Shown here: piece by piece, positions 1 through 12,633 of the stretch
How the letters are laid out: each line of letters opens with the position of its first letter
How positions within the stretch are numbered: position 1 is the first letter of the stretch
NCBI RefSeq assembly: GCF_016906535.1
Contig: NC_057372.1
Span: 2,461,501 to 2,525,500, forward strand
Direction: 5' to 3'
DNA length: 64,000 nt
DNA from: Rhizoctonia solani
Lineage: Eukaryota; Basidiomycota; Agaricomycetes; Cantharellales; Ceratobasidiaceae
Notes under the pieces: generated by a model
What the model saw: the letters and a program-made list of their open reading frames with translations, nothing else
What the model was told of the DNA's origin: nothing
The model's database searches: none
Program-made: the position numbers and the translations under genes

Positions 1-2352
1 TCTTGTAGTCCAGATTCATTGAGCATGTCTTCGAACTGTATAGCGTTCGGCAACCGTCAGGTGAATACCGTCTCATAATGTTAGTTTCCTCACATGCTCC
101 TCAGTCAACGTAGCCTGATATTCATCGATCAATTGATCAAGCTCGGATGCTCTGGCAGCCGTAAAGGAGAACCCTTGAAGAACTCCCTTCACCAGGGATC
201 AGTTGGGCCACAGTTGAATAGAACGTTTGACTAACTTGAAGATATGTTAAGCAGTTGATCATAAATATCGCAGTTTCCCATTTCTCTCCCTTCTCTCCCT
301 TCTCTCGTAGGGCAGCCATTCGCCGGCACATCTCGAGCATTGGGTCTACCATTGCTGCCAAGGTGGTATCGAAATTCTGCATTTCGCCATTCAAAGAGAT
401 TCCTCCCTGGTGTTCGTCACGCAATAAAGAAGAATCATATACAGCCATGATCTCTTTGAGAACTTGAGCAGCATCTCGAAGCGAGATCGGAGCAGCAAGA
501 TCATCTTCAGCAGGCTAATAACTGGATCAATCTAAGTACTATGAGACTGATGAATGTGGTAAACTTACATGCAAGAATCTTAGGAGGCTTCTTCCATGTG
601 CTGCCAGAGTATCAAAGAAGACAGTATATGCAATCTCTGTTAACCTGTAAGAATATTCAGATCCAACAACGTATAAATAAAGAACTTTTCTCACTCGGAG
701 AGCGCCCTAGACAAGATGGCTTCTTCTCCCACTGTCCGTCGCATGATAATCATGTAGAATTCAAGCAAATTGGCGATCTTATAGGAAGTAATGCTACCTT
801 CCTGAGATCGTATAGTTTGTTGTACTCGAACCTAAGTCGATTAATGTAACGTTGCCAACTTCGAACCCACATACTCACCTTCAGGGGAGTACACAGTTTC
901 TCCAAATCCTCATCCATTAAAACCCTGATCCAAGATTCCTCCTCTCCGCTCTTTGGTTCTCGTACGCTACCGACCATTCTTCTTTCGGCTTTGATACCGA
1001 AAAGTCCGTCAAGAAATTCACGTTCTCCAGCCATTGCCTAATACACGAGTAAGGCTTAGTCCAAGGTTGGGAAACCTAAACTTGCCTGGTGGACCCAAGC
1101 TAGCATATCCCCGACATATCGGGTCGGGTCATGGGCATGTAGTTCAATAGGGCGCGGTAATCCAGCGGGCCCTCCGCGCGTGAGGGCTGCTAAAAATGCG
1201 TTCAATAACGTTGCTTGGCGAACGGATGCCAGGACATCCAACGACTCTCTAGCAAGCATCTTAGTATACTTTTACAGCATTAGGCATTTGTCTTACTGCA
1301 AAAGGGCTGGTCTTTTTCGTAGCCGACGAACAGCTTCCGCCATTAGGGGTTCAACTTCTACGTGGGCATCCCGACCAAGTTGTCTAAATTCAAACAAGCA
1401 CCATCGGTGAAGCTTTCGGAACCCTTCCTCGAGCTGTTCCGAAGTGGAAGACATGATATCTAATCTATATACATCTTAAATACTTTCGGCCCACGATCAA
1501 TTAAGAACTCACCCGGCTTTAGTTTCTCCTCCCTCTCCGGTCATTAATACTCGACAATCCTCTCGAATACGCTCGAGTTTGTCCATGGCGTCAAACATCT
1601 GTTTACCTACGGGAATATCGCGAGACGTTATTGCTTCCAATTCTGCGGCACTAAGAGTAAAGCGATCCAAAAATAAAGCAATTATTTCCTGGCGAGTGTT
1701 AGTAGTTTGTTGTTGGGCACGCAGGCCTTCTGCCCGTTCTAACAGATATTTGCATGATTGATTGGTCGTTCGTAAGCGAGTTTCCATGGCCTCGCATTGT
1801 AAGTTCATAACTTGGACGTGGTCTCGCAGTACATCCAATTTCTACAGGGTTCGGTGACCTTTTGCCTTTTGACCAATAGGGACATATACTGCCGCGTACC
1901 TTATCCACTTCCCCAAACGCCTCTAAGAATTCCCTTCCTCCGTCTGCCAGCCTTCCTTCAACATCGCGTTGTAGGTTTTGTCGTGCCCGTGCGGCAGTAG
2001 TCCCTGGCCCGAGGCCTACAACAGGAGTTGACTGAGCCCGCGTCGGCCATTTCACAGCCCAAGGATCGTTCTCATTTTCTGTATCACTATCAGAATCTGC
2101 GCCAGCTGTAGCTTTAGAACTATCTTGTTTATTTGAATAGTGCGCTTCGTTCTCCGGGGGATAGTACTCGACTAGCGCCTCGAAAGCTTCACGTGTGGAC
2201 GGGTCATCGAAATTGGCTCCGAGGACTTTGTAGATACGTAGCGAGAGTGGATTGCGAGTCGCAGGTGAAGCAGCACTGGATGTTCTTCGGTTTCCTGGAC
2301 TTAATGATGATGTATTCAGCTTAGGAGTTACGGAAGAGATGGGACTTGACAT
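1..2352 (-). CDS. COG6: Conserved oligomeric Golgi complex subunit 6 (partial at left edge)
   Basis: COG6 is a subunit of the COG tethering complex, which holds retrograde vesicles at the Golgi. The first exon (2352 to 1900) carries the typical N-terminal stretch NPLSLRIYKVLG, then FLEAFGEVDK joins exon 2 (from 1842) reading KLDVLRDHVQVMN. Later exons give LEEGFRKLHRW, RPIELHAHDPTRYVGDMLAWVHQA, a block around 690-830 reading SYKIANLLEFYMIIMRR, and AIFMINCLTYLQ near the end. All are hallmark COG6 blocks in the expected order. The start ATG at 2352 is the first in frame with the conserved block. The C-terminus runs beyond base 1. At the exon 3/4 boundary (about 1290) the donor reads CAG-TAAG, and the frame works only if a G has been lost from CAG-GTAAG. 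NPT1 lies upstream on the same strand, 367 bases away. Confidence 0.92.
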
Positions 2353-2719
2353 GAGAACAGTGGTGGTGTACAATTGTAAGAGTGCACCAATTGTTTGTCC
2401 ATGTTATGTCATAACAGCTATATCTAGATATGGTAATCAAACAACCAATACAAGTTCGTACTTCAATACTAATTTACACAGCTATGGCAAGCAGCTCATT
2501 TACGAATTCGAAAATACGACTAGATCCATCGGCCTGGTTTACTCTCGCACATCCAGAGAAAGTGCGTCAGGCTGAGAAACCATCGAGTTTGCCGGTCACG
2601 GACTTTGGGAATATGTATAGATGTGAATTGCTAGAACAAAGTGCATGCCGGTAATACGAGAGAAACCAAAATCTTAATGTCATAGGCTGAACAAATCCTA
2701 CTGAAGATACACTTTTGGT

Positions 2720-4493
2720 TTATGTCGCAATTCCAAACCTCTTCTTTATTTGGGCCACAACTTCTGGATCGCCAGTGTTCTGAGCTGCGCATGAGTTTCA
2801 TATATGCGGCTCGCCAACCAAAACAAACAGACCTTTGTGATATCGTCACTAATCTTCACACAAGGCTGCCCTTCAACCGAAGCAATCTTGATAACCATGT
2901 TTAATGGTTTACTCCTCTGTCCGTTGTCCATTCGCTTATAATCATTAGTGAGAAATGTTCCAATCCCATATGCACCTATACACAAGCTTTAGTACCTTCA
3001 CGTATTTTCAGGGGGGCCGTACCAATGAACCCAGCCTCCTCAATTGCTTTCTGAATTTTGATGGAAAGCTCCACATCCAAGCCATCTGAGAATACGATGA
3101 CCTTCTTTCGATAATCAATGCCCATTTCTTCATAAGCGCTCCGGGCCTTGACAATAAACTCGAAGGGATCACCACTATCTTGTCGTAATCCCCTCCAACG
3201 CTCCGCCCGTGCTCTATCAGTAGTAAAATTCTGGTTGAATTAAGTTAGAAGGTGTATCATAAGTCCATTTATAGGAGATACCAGATTGAATGCGTCTGTC
3301 GAGAACGTATCGGTGAGAGCAATGTGAAGCGCGTTGGACTTGCTCGTAGGATATGTTGCCTCCCATAGGTCCATCGCCAAACCATTCGCGTTTTCATATC
3401 CATGAATTGCGGCAATCTGAGTAATATCCCGCGTCAAAAATGGTTATCAGAAATACGTCCAACCTACACCCATTATCCACTCGCTTTAGACAATAATACA
3501 TATGATAAGCTCACTGTTCCAGTCTTTTGGATAAACGATTAAGAAACGCACTGTGCTATTGTCCCCATAGGCGATAAACCGTATTTAATAGCAAAATGCG
3601 GCTGCAGATGGATTATTGCATTTTGGTTCGAACAAAGTCTAACTAACTACTCACATTGCTTGTACTCGAGAGTCTCCCACGAGCTTCCTGTCCACTAAAT
3701 TCTTTGTTGCCTCGAATGAGGCCCTGAAGTACAAGATCTTGACCATGATACGAACGCCGTCTCCTGGTACCGAAATCGCTGAAGCTGATGCCAGCCTTAA
3801 TGAGCTGCTTTGCTTTCTGATAAGCAAGCTCTACATAGAAATGAATGAGACGGACTCTCTTGAGCGGCTCAGAACCAGATGACATACCTTCTTGTCCCTC
3901 GTATGTCCAACCTCTGTCGACAGTCAAGAAGTACGCCTCACTCAGGATTGACATAACCGGGACTTCGTAAGGTATCGTTTCCACCCAAAGCCCGCTAATC
4001 TCCATAGTAATGTGACCCTCCTCTACTTCCGCACCTGGCTCACTCGTAACATGAAGGTCCATCTTTACTTGCTCATTTGGTCGGAAGCGGTATGAACGAA
4101 GGTAGCTGATATATTCTTCCGTGAAGTATGGGCAATTGTCCTTTAACCATTCAGCCTCTTTAACCGTAAGCTGTAGCTCGGACAGACCTGTTTCAGATGG
4201 TAAACTATGCTGCGATACAATAAAATAGATTTGAAACTGACGAGCAATGGATTGCTTTGCCAACTCGAAACATTCGCGAGAAAAGAGCATTTCTTTGGCT
4301 CTGTTGGTAAATCTGTAAGTGACGTCGGCTTTTGGGAAGTGATGAAGAATAGCTTGTTGCATGGTAAGCTAGCACATTAGTGGCGATGAGTGTGGTTTCA
4401 CGGGATGCGATTCGGGAGTCCTAATACCTTGTATAGGTCTGTATCTAATAGAGACCTGGGGCGAAAGTCCGTTGTATTCTCTGGGTCTGCCAT
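2720..4493 (-). CDS. NPT1: Nicotinate phosphoribosyltransferase
   Basis: This enzyme makes nicotinate mononucleotide from nicotinate and PRPP in the NAD salvage (Preiss-Handler) pathway. Exon 1 (4493 to about 4430) ends in SLLDTDLYK. Exon 2 opens with LTMQQAILHHFPKADVTYRF, which together form the classic N-terminal NAPRTase signature. The long exon 2 then carries ISFSDFGTRRRRSYHGQDLV, the conserved active-site region. Downstream exons read HEWIMG-IAAIHGYENANG, LRQDSGDPFEF, VIVFSDGLDVE and GIGTFLTND, and end HTGDPEVVAQIKKRFGIAT before the stop at 2720-2722. All splices can be joined in frame with GT-AG introns, so the gene looks complete and functional, and the translated length (a little over 400 residues) suits the fungal family. 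I see nothing in the 226 bases between this stop and the end of the ORF-poor stretch above COG6. Confidence 0.94.
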
Positions 4494-4894
4494 ATTACAA
4501 GTCCAGGTAGTACTTGGGGTGGAAGTGAGATGAGTAGAACCCGTAAATAAATACCAGTTCCGAATAGCTAGGTGCCCGCAGTCTGGTGGTTTCTCTGGAA
4601 TGGGCAGGTTTACTGAAGTGGAGTTCAGGATATAATCGAGATCTACTGAATTGCCAATCGATAAGGATATATAAAGACTGCTACCCAGCTGGCTTGCGAT
4701 TGGATGTTATCGTTTCAGAATCTAAGGCCGCACACCTAATTAGACTGTGAAATAATGTATAATAGAGAAAATATCATAAAAATTCCAGCCTTAAGGATAT
4801 CAATTATACCCAAACGATTCGTACGCAAAGCACGTAAATGATCATAAGTGACATATCAACCAATCCAATATACCATCCAGCCCGATGAGGATGT

Positions 4895-6598
4895 TATCGC
4901 CGCGCGAGTTTGTCTCTCAATTGCGAAAAGTCGCCACTGTTTAGCCAACACGCGTTCCAATCCACAAGAGCCCCCGCATTTTCTCTGCAAATAGCCGTTA
5001 ACTCACTCCTAAGATGTAGTATGTATACTTACTCTACGCGGTTGTCATATGATCTTCGCTTAAATTCATCAGGTGGTACCCATCCTTCAACTTCTTCATG
5101 TATCAATGTCTCATAAACAGAGGAAACAATCGACGCAAGCGTTGTTTGACGAGATATTAACCCCCTTCGACTTCCTGGAGATGGAGATGGAGATGGAGAC
5201 CCTGGTGGTGAGCCATCAATATCGCAGCTTGGGCAACGAATCAGCTGTGGTGCAAAAGCTGGATTTGGCAAGCCTTCAGGAAGCGAGTCGATTATGTGCC
5301 GGATAATGCATAAGCAACAGAACGAATGGCCGCAGTGGGTGTTTGTGAGAGCGTGTGGGTCAACCCTATGGCAAAGATGTGAGCATATAAGATTCATTGA
5401 TCTTCGAGCATGCTTACATGAGTTCTGAACAGCTAAAAGAGATAAATGGAAAGCGGCGCGTCAGCTTATTGAATATTCCAGATAGCAAGAAAGTAATTTA
5501 AGAAGAGTGATCAAATAACACCAAACACAGACTCGAACGCACTCGAGGAACCCCGACCCACAGTTCACACCGCATTCTCTCTAGGAGATCGTTTAATACG
5601 TCTGCAGCCATTACCCGGGATACGTCCGACGAAGCATGTCGCTTGACCTTTTTCGCTGCTGGAAGCGTTGGATCAGAATGTATATCGTTGCTGATATGAC
5701 GACTTCGCCCGCGACCACGGGTAAGTTCGTCATCGCTGGCATTGTAATTATGGAGTGGGGAAAACAATCGTGCACCAAGCGGCGTATTTCGAGGGCTTCC
5801 AATACTTCGGAAGACGCGTGTAGCTTCAGGGGATGGTGAGCCCCATTGCTGAGCCAATGTTTCGAGTCCAAGTTCCAGTGCAGTTTTGCTTTTCCTTGGA
5901 GGGCTGGGTGTGCGTGGATTGACCAAGCCAAGCGCTGAAATACTGGGAGATCCAATTCGGGAGCCTGAATAGTTGATAGGCAAGGCTGGGGGAGGCAGCG
6001 CACTAAAAGTCAGAGGAGCGTGCATTCCTCCACCGAAAGGGCGAGGACTATGCAACGGTGAGAGTGTCGTTCCTAAGCCTGCCCCAGAGCTTGCAAAGTT
6101 CATAAACTCCCTGAGCTCGAAGGACTCGGTCGCCCGGGAAAACACCATGGATGACAGAGCATCTTGTGCACTGGCCTGGATAGGATCTATGATGAGTTTG
6201 TCTCGATTGGCAATAGCTTCGTCTACGGCCGCTGGATTTTCAAGCACTATGAACGTGCGGACTCCGGAACTATCAAAAAAATATCCAGCGTCGCGCCTGG
6301 TGCAATTTTCTGAATTTTCCGCCGTTAGAGAGGAGCTTTGGAACGCACCCGTTAAGACGGTCGCAGAGAGCTTCTAACGCGTCTCTGAGCTGGTCTTCCT
6401 GAAAGCTTGATGGCAAATTGTGAAGATAAAGATGTGTCTGGCGATTGTGTGTTCAGTGAGAACGTACCTAGTTGGAGGGCCGTATATTTCTAAAATCCGT
6501 TCTTCTGGGACATCTTTGAGTGGAGGGAGTGGAGGGTGGCCGACTTGGACCTTTGGGGGTTGTTTTGGAGGAGAAGTAAAGAGATCGGTACCATTCAT
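4895..6598 (-). CDS. RING-finger (C3HC4) protein, probable E3 ubiquitin ligase
   Basis: I do not recognise an orthologue. Six exons join cleanly: ATG at 6598; a first exon ending EIYGPPTS; a second (QEDQLRDALEALCDRLNG); a third running from SGVRTFIVLENPAAV to LLERMRCEL (ends 5562); a 15-base micro-exon at 5418-5432; then 5365 downwards; and a last exon ending LRDKLARR with stop at 4895-4897. The micro-exon is what completes the RING: RCELCSELMVDP, then THCGHSFCCLC and RCPSC, giving C-x2-C, C-x-H-x2-C-x2-C and C-x2-C. Most of the first 300 residues are Ser/Pro-rich and probably disordered, with a basic AAKKVKRH stretch that could be a nuclear signal. A Ser-Pro run follows the RING. Known RING proteins recruit E2 enzymes; the substrate here is unknown. 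Confidence 0.75.
5177..5200. repeat. Hexanucleotide microsatellite (GGAGAT)n inside the RING gene
   Basis: Four near-perfect copies of GGAGAT. On the minus strand they encode the Ser-Pro run just after the RING domain. The unit is a multiple of three, so length changes would keep the frame. Confidence 0.85.
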
Positions 6599-6999
6599 GG
6601 CTGTAGAAGAAATATAGCTAGATCATACAAGAGACTACAAATATGTGATAGTGTAAGGGCGCGTAAGAAAGTCGTCAGGTCAAGTATTACAAGATCAAGA
6701 TCAGAAAACTAGGACGAGTCCAAAGACAGCTGGGGCCATGCGCCTGGATCAGAACACGCACCGTACCCTGAGTCACATGAGACTTTCCCACAGTACTTAT
6801 GACGCAGTCAGAGTCTTTTGCGCTGCCTCCGAAGGTGAAATGACGTTTTTGATTATCTACTCCCAGAACGCGAACGATTATTCCAGCCATAAAGATCAAC
6901 GGAAGATCGTAGGCAACTCCCAGCTCCAAAGCGCCACCCATACGTCAGGCAGCAAGCAGACGTCAACTTTGTGACATCATGTACAGAGGACCATGGACC

Positions 7000-7007
7000 T
7001 ATATAAA
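7000..7007 (+). promoter_or_regulatory. TATA box of the GVGALPG-repeat gene
   Basis: TATATAAA lies 80 bases before the ATG at 7087 and is followed by a CT-rich stretch, as expected for a strongly expressed fungal gene. It is the clearest core promoter in the window. Confidence 0.6.
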
Positions 7008-7086
7008 CGGAGGACTTTAGCTAGCCTCCTCTCATTGATCAACTCTCGAACATCTTACTAGTTACCCAGAATCTTACTTATACATA

Positions 7087-8032
7087 ATGGAAACTGCCGC
7101 TCGCGTCCCTGAAGCTCGTAAGTATCATATTACCTTTGTGTCTCCCCTTGACTAAAGCCCATGGGTAGACCACAAGCAACAAGCACCTGTGGAACCTGTG
7201 GCAGCTACTGGCCCTGCATCCACCGTCAACACAAACACTACCGCAACCGGCCAGAACCAAGAATCTCCCGGGTATATTCAGACGGCGCGTGAGACTCTTG
7301 CATCCATCGCTGGTACCGTACAGAACGCAGTGGGCATTGGTGAGATACCACCTCTATACTTGTATCGTGTTCGTCAATTGACACTTGAGATAGAAACCCC
7401 TTCATCCACGCTACACAACATTGCCAATAATGCTAAAATCGATGCCTCCATGCCTTCTTCGGAATCGTCTGGCGCTAAGCCTGGTGAGCATGTGGGCGGA
7501 GTCGGTGCCTTGCCAGGCGACAACAAGGAGGAGGGCATCGCCCGTCTTCCTGCAGAGCGCATGAGTGTACCCAGCCGTGAACACGAGGGAACCTTCCCTG
7601 GCGAGAAGAGTGGTGGCGTTGGTGCCTTGCCTGGATCCCTCAACGAGAGCGGTGTTGCTCTCTTGCCTGACGAGCGTGGTAAGTTGATATGTTTTACGAG
7701 CTCAAAATGTGTACTGACAAGCATTCTAATTAGGCACCCAAGTCAAGGAAGACGTCCAGTCTTCTACACGTGCCGCGGCTCACCCCACTTCTGAGAAGCC
7801 TGACAAGCAGGACCTCAAGACTGCTGCTGCTCACCCTGTCGAGACGGCTAAGCAAGCACGCCGTGGTTCCACTTCTTCGACTTCATCTTCAGAGGGCGAG
7901 CAAGACCCCAACGCCCCTAAGCGCAAGACCACTCTCAAGAACAAGGTCGCCGGGGGCGTGAAGGCTGCCGTAGGCAAGATCAAGAAGGATGAGGAAATGT
8001 ATGCTGAAGGTCAAGCCCAGCGTGGTCACTAG
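7087..8032 (+). CDS. Small hydrophilic protein with duplicated GVGALPG motif
   Basis: Four exons join in frame: 7087-7117, 7169-7339, 7394-7678 and 7734-8032. The protein has no membrane segment. After an N-terminal segment with YIQTARETLASIAG come two copies of a motif: GGVGALPGDNKEEGIARLP and GGVGALPGSLNESGVALLP, each followed by a short charged stretch such as AERM or DERG. The C-terminus is basic and Lys-rich (KRKTTLKNKVAGGVKAAVGK then KIKKDEEM). Proteins with this GVG-LPG-NE-GVA-LP-ER motif and a KG/KIKK tail are common in Agaricomycetes, mostly annotated as hypothetical. The low-complexity, charged make-up recalls stress-induced, LEA-like proteins, but that is only resemblance. A TATA box sits 80 bases upstream. 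Confidence 0.8.
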
Positions 8033-9035
8033 ACTCTGAAATGCTGCAAACTTAATGAGATAACGACCCTTTTGTATTCATATATCATGTATGATCTAGT
8101 TTCCTATGTCCAAATTTAATTTTTACCAGAGGCTATCTGATTCACGGGAGCATAAGACACAACGCACGTATAATTATGTGTTTCAACTGCCACGACCAAT
8201 CTTTATATGTGAAAATCCCAACCAGCTGCCGAAAATACTCCAGCGCTATATTCGTTAGGATTTATTAGATCCCAAAGCGATGACTTGCACTCGTTTATGG
8301 CATATCTAAACTTCAAATGCTCGTCCGAGATTAAACTTTGCTGCCCGGCAAACCTAGCTTCAATGTGTGGACCCAAAGTGGCGGTGAAACATATTTAGAT
8401 TAACTTCTTTGGTTGAAAAAAGCGTGAAAATGCCTGATAGTAACAACGAAAAGTGACTGATGTAGATTTGTGCCCAATTCGAATAACCGCATACATAGCA
8501 TGTTGACTCTAATGGGACGTAAGATTATTTCACGTAGACTCATTAGACACTACCCGTAGCGAAACGAATTTTGTTGTTCAAGATGGCAATAGTGATATAT
8601 ATAAGCACATGTACGAAAATGAGAGTATGCGAGCCAGACTTTACTTCGCATGGCATAGGTGTTTGCACGTGTTTGTCTTTTTTAGCCGTTCTTTGTACCA
8701 AGCATACCTGCCAAGTACTATCCTCCCGTCATACGTGTACTACAACTCACCGCCCCACCTCATCCGATCTCAAAATGTCCAGAGAAAGAGAAATCACTAA
8801 GGAAATTTCCACAATGCTCACACAAATCATACTATCCATTGTTCCCTCGACTCGACCTTTGTTGATAAGACCCTGAGCTCTGAACCATAAAAGCCTCCCA
8901 CCGGGTTGTAGTTTCCCCTCTCTGAGATCTAGACGGGGCATGATATAATACAAGAAACACGGGGTTGGATTCTCTAGTTTCTCGCTACTACGATTCTTTA
9001 CGTTCTTTTTCTTCATTTATTGCTCGCTATTTGAG
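8033..9035. other. Intergenic region without a recognisable gene
   Basis: About 1 kb between two plus-strand genes. It is AT-rich, with only short open frames lacking conserved content. It should hold the 3' end of the upstream gene and the promoter of the downstream one. I see no RNA gene or repeat. Confidence 0.6.
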
Positions 9036-10514
9036 ATGGCGAGCGTTTGGGCTGGATACCGGTGCTCTTTGCTTGGTAAGTGATTTGTATTTGGTTTGGG
9101 AGGATGGTATTAACATGGTGCAGGTTTTGTTTTGTTCGCTACGACTTTTACTCTTATCATCTCGGCTCAGAATATTGAAACTGGAAGGTTGGTTGATGGT
9201 GGAAGTGAGTTTATCCCACAAAATTAGTCTCCAAAGCATCAACAGACGTGGTTGGCAGAGAAATCAAACGTTTACACACTCATTGTATCGATATTCAGCA
9301 CTCTATTTCTGGCCCTTGTGTAAGTGAAATCAGTGGATTATCTGACTGGGTACTCAAGTGCATACAGCCTCTGGTTCGATCTTGTCAAACGACTGTCTAT
9401 TTTATGCCAAGTACAATGGGAACTTATATGGGGAGCCATCATAATCCTATTTAACATTAGTAAGTGGATATTTTACTTTTTCTGCACAGATACTAAGCGT
9501 GTCACAGTCGGATTCGCATCCATCTCCTCAAACAAGCCTGCTCCAAACACCTGTCACGGCGGACCCAAATCAGCATGGGACATATGTGCCGCCTCACAAG
9601 GGATGCTCGCGTTGTTAGCCCTGACAACAATAGCTCGTACGTCAAACTTCCTTTTTCTTAAATTGACATCGGATTGACACATTGTAGTCATTGGACATAC
9701 GGGTATGATGGTCGTTATGACCATCAAACTCAGTCGGCGGACTGAAGAATCTGTGTGGAGGGTTATGGCCTGGGAGTTAGACGACAAGTTGCGACCCAGA
9801 CCCGAGCGGGTGATAACAACAACAAATGTGACCATGTCGGGAGTCGAAGCTGGGGTGATCCAAGAGCGGCCAGTGTCCAAGGTGCTGCCACCGGTGCCGA
9901 TGGGTATGGTGGAGGATCCACCCCGTGCGAGGAATCCGCTTACGTTTAGCACGGTGTCAAGTCTATTGAACCCTGCTCCACGAGACCTTCCTGGCTCCGC
10001 ACGACAAGAGGGCCGCTTTCAATTGCACGATGGGCCTGCTCCGGTACCTGTTGAACGTCCACCGGTGCAAAGAGCGTTTGAGCGTATCAGCGGGTACATT
10101 CATGATGATCCCCACAATGCTCCCAGCGGATTCGGCGGGTTCTCGATGTATTATGCTCCCACGCCCGTGTACGATCGGTTTGCGAGGGGGATGAGCGAGG
10201 CGTTTCCGAGTAGTGGTGTTGGAACGCCTGTAACGCCCGCGTTGAAACCACCGTCACCATTGCAGCCGAGGAAGATACAAAAGAAGGACGGGAGATGGAT
10301 GTTGGCTGATGAAAGCGATGCGTTGGAGCGGCCATTGGTGGGAGAAGATAGACCGACACTGCCTGCGCGGTTTCAGTCGAGGATGCATGAGATTCAACCA
10401 CCGGCTGCTGCGCAGGTTACGCCTGTGCGCCGACCTTCACGCACGCCACCGCGCATTATGCCTGGTACACTCCCAAACCCCAATTCATACCGGCCAATCT
10501 TGGAAGACATTTAA
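9036..10514 (+). CDS. Predicted multi-pass membrane protein with long cytosolic tail
   Basis: Not recognised by family. From ATG 9036, short exons encode hydrophobic helices: GFVLFATTFTLIISA, then VYTLIVSIFSTLFLALVAYS, WELIWGAIIILFN, and MLALLALTTIALIGHTGMMV leading into VMTIKLSRR. Four helices are likely. A loop with paired cysteines (PNTCHGG and WDICAAS) lies before the last helix. The remaining 260 residues form a Pro/Arg-rich tail (for example RPSRTPPRIMPGTLPNP) ending at 10514. The exon 2/3 join is uncertain: using the donor after GGAAGGTTG keeps the hydrophobic frame, whereas the stronger-looking GTGAGT donor does not. The layout of four helices and a disordered tail matches MARVEL-like proteins, and a second gene at 20847-22860 looks the same. 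Confidence 0.6.
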
Positions 10515-10837
10515 ATGGACATTTTGAACTTGAGTTGTAGTTGTAGTTGTATGCGATCTAATATCTTAATTAATACAAATAGGGGTGATGAGCCATGATA
10601 TCTTAGGTCAGCATATATAGGGCAAGGGCCCTGCCCTCAACAAACGCTCGGACGAATTGAGCTTAGATTCGCTTCTGCCTTGTTTCCCTCTCCGTATCCG
10701 TATCCCGTATCTTTACGACTCACGACGACGGTTTTTTTCTTTTTACGACTTACGCCTAACCATCATCTCATCTGACTGATCTCGTCTCTACAACGCTACA
10801 TAATAATTTTTTCTTCCTTTAAGCTACTCGAGGAGTG

Positions 10838-12633
10838 ATGTCGAACGCGAACCAAATGCCAGATCTCTCGCAGCTGCGCTTGCACGATGCGTCGCCCGCC
10901 GGCCGGTTCGAGCAACACGCGAACACGTTTGATGGGGGCCGTGGAGCAAGCGGAGGATTCCACTATGGGAGCACGTCGCCAACCCAGAACTTGGCGCCTG
11001 GGCTAGCACAGAACGCGACGATCGCCACTTCGCCGCTCAAACAAGGCAAACCCAGTCGAGCCGGGCTCCCATCGGTAGGTGTCTATCTTTAAAATAGATT
11101 TTTTTTTTGCTTATTTTTGGGTATGTGGCAGGCGTGGTTGGAGCAGAGCGTTGCACACGATGACCGCTCGTTTTCGCCGCCGCAGACGAGTGATTTGAGC
11201 TCGGGAGGAACATCGCCGCCACATAATACGCTGCAGCCACCCCAGTCAATGCCCATGTCTGCGTCGATGGGGGGTATCGCCAGCCCGATTGATGACGAGA
11301 TCATCCCCACGGCCATTGTTATCAAGAATATCCCTTTTACCGTCAAGCGCGAGACTCTCTTGGACATCATTGTAAGTTGATTATTATTACTGTTATGCTC
11401 GGACCACCCTAACACTGCACAGGCCTCGCTCTCGATCCCGACACCGTACGCGTTCAACTATCACCTGGACACCCAGGGTCAGTTCCGAGGGCTTGCGTTT
11501 GCCAATTTCCGTTTGCCCCAAGATGCAGACGCCGTAGTTGCCGCGCTCAATGGATTTGATGTCCAGGGACGCAAATTACGCGTCGAATACAAAAAGGTGC
11601 TCCAGGCTGGTGAAAAGGAGCGCATTGAACGCGAAAAGGCTATTCGCCGTATGCGATCTATGCAGATGGAGAAGGAGCGCACCCAGCTCTTGAACCCTCC
11701 CTCTGCTTCTGCTAACGAATGGGACGACTATGGCACCCAGCAAGGTCCTGGCTCGAACGCATACTTGTCCCCTAGTCGCTCTTATTCGAGCGGACAAGCT
11801 CAACTTGCCCACCAGCTTCCGCCTATGCACTCGCCGCCTCCACCTCCGCCTCAGCATGTGCCGACCCCGACTCCGTCTCAGCAATCGACCAAGTCGGCGT
11901 CGAACGAGCTGGATATGAACGATCCTTCGACTTTGGAGATTTACTCGCGTATTTTGGTCTTCAAGGAAGATCATATGCGCGACGAACTCGCGTTCTCAAG
12001 GACTTTGACCCCCAAGCAACGTCGCGTAGTCCACTTGGTCGCCCAGAAACTCGGGGTGTATCACTACAGTGTTGGCGAGGGTGAGAACCGATATGCGGTT
12101 GTAACGAGGATCGAGCGTGAGGTTCGCGTGAGTTGGCTCCTCGCCTGCATGGTCTGAATACTGATACTGATCTGCGATGTGCACAGTCTCCTATCCAACG
12201 CCACGCTTCGCAAACTCTGTCGCGTGCCGCAACTTCGTACCTGGCTCCTTCGCCCGCTGCCCCGTCCCTGCGCGTGAAAAAATCGATGCCAGACATGAAG
12301 TCACTGCACACTCCACCCACAAGCCGGTTGCAACCACGCGCGTCGAATGGGAACATCCGGGAAGGGTTCGCCACTATCTCCGCGGCCTCTCCTCGACGCC
12401 CCTCGGTTCAAACGGCGTTTGGAGGTGTGTTTGGATCTGCACTCCCCTCTGCTGGGGACCGGTCGTATGGCGGTGTCGGGGTGGGTATTCCCCCTGTTCC
12501 GTCGTTGGACAGCCCGGGTGGCGCACCATCGGGAGTTGTGCGTCAGCCTCGTGGACCTGGAGTGGGCGGATTCACGCGTCGTGCAACGGGAGAAAGGCTG
12601 GAGGCTAGGACCCATGAACCGTTGGAGATGTAA
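10838..12633 (+). CDS. RNA-binding protein with RRM and R3H domains (Pin4/Cip2-like)
   Basis: Four exons: 10838-11074, 11132-11371, 11423-12127 and 12187-12633. The ATG at 10838 is preferred over the in-frame GTG just before it. An RRM starts at PTAIVIKNIPFTVKRETLLD (RNP2-like) and continues to GLAFANFRLP (RNP1-like) and LNGFDVQGRKLRVEY, followed by a charged coiled-coil-like helix rich in Lys/Arg/Glu. An R3H-like segment follows: FKEDHMRDELAFSRTLTPKQ, with RRVVHLVAQKLGVYHYS. Both flanks are Ser/Pro/Gln-rich. The RRM followed by R3H arrangement is that of fungal proteins related to yeast Pin4/Mdt1 and fission yeast Cip1/Cip2, which act in mRNA control during stress and the cell cycle. All exons read in frame. 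Confidence 0.8.
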
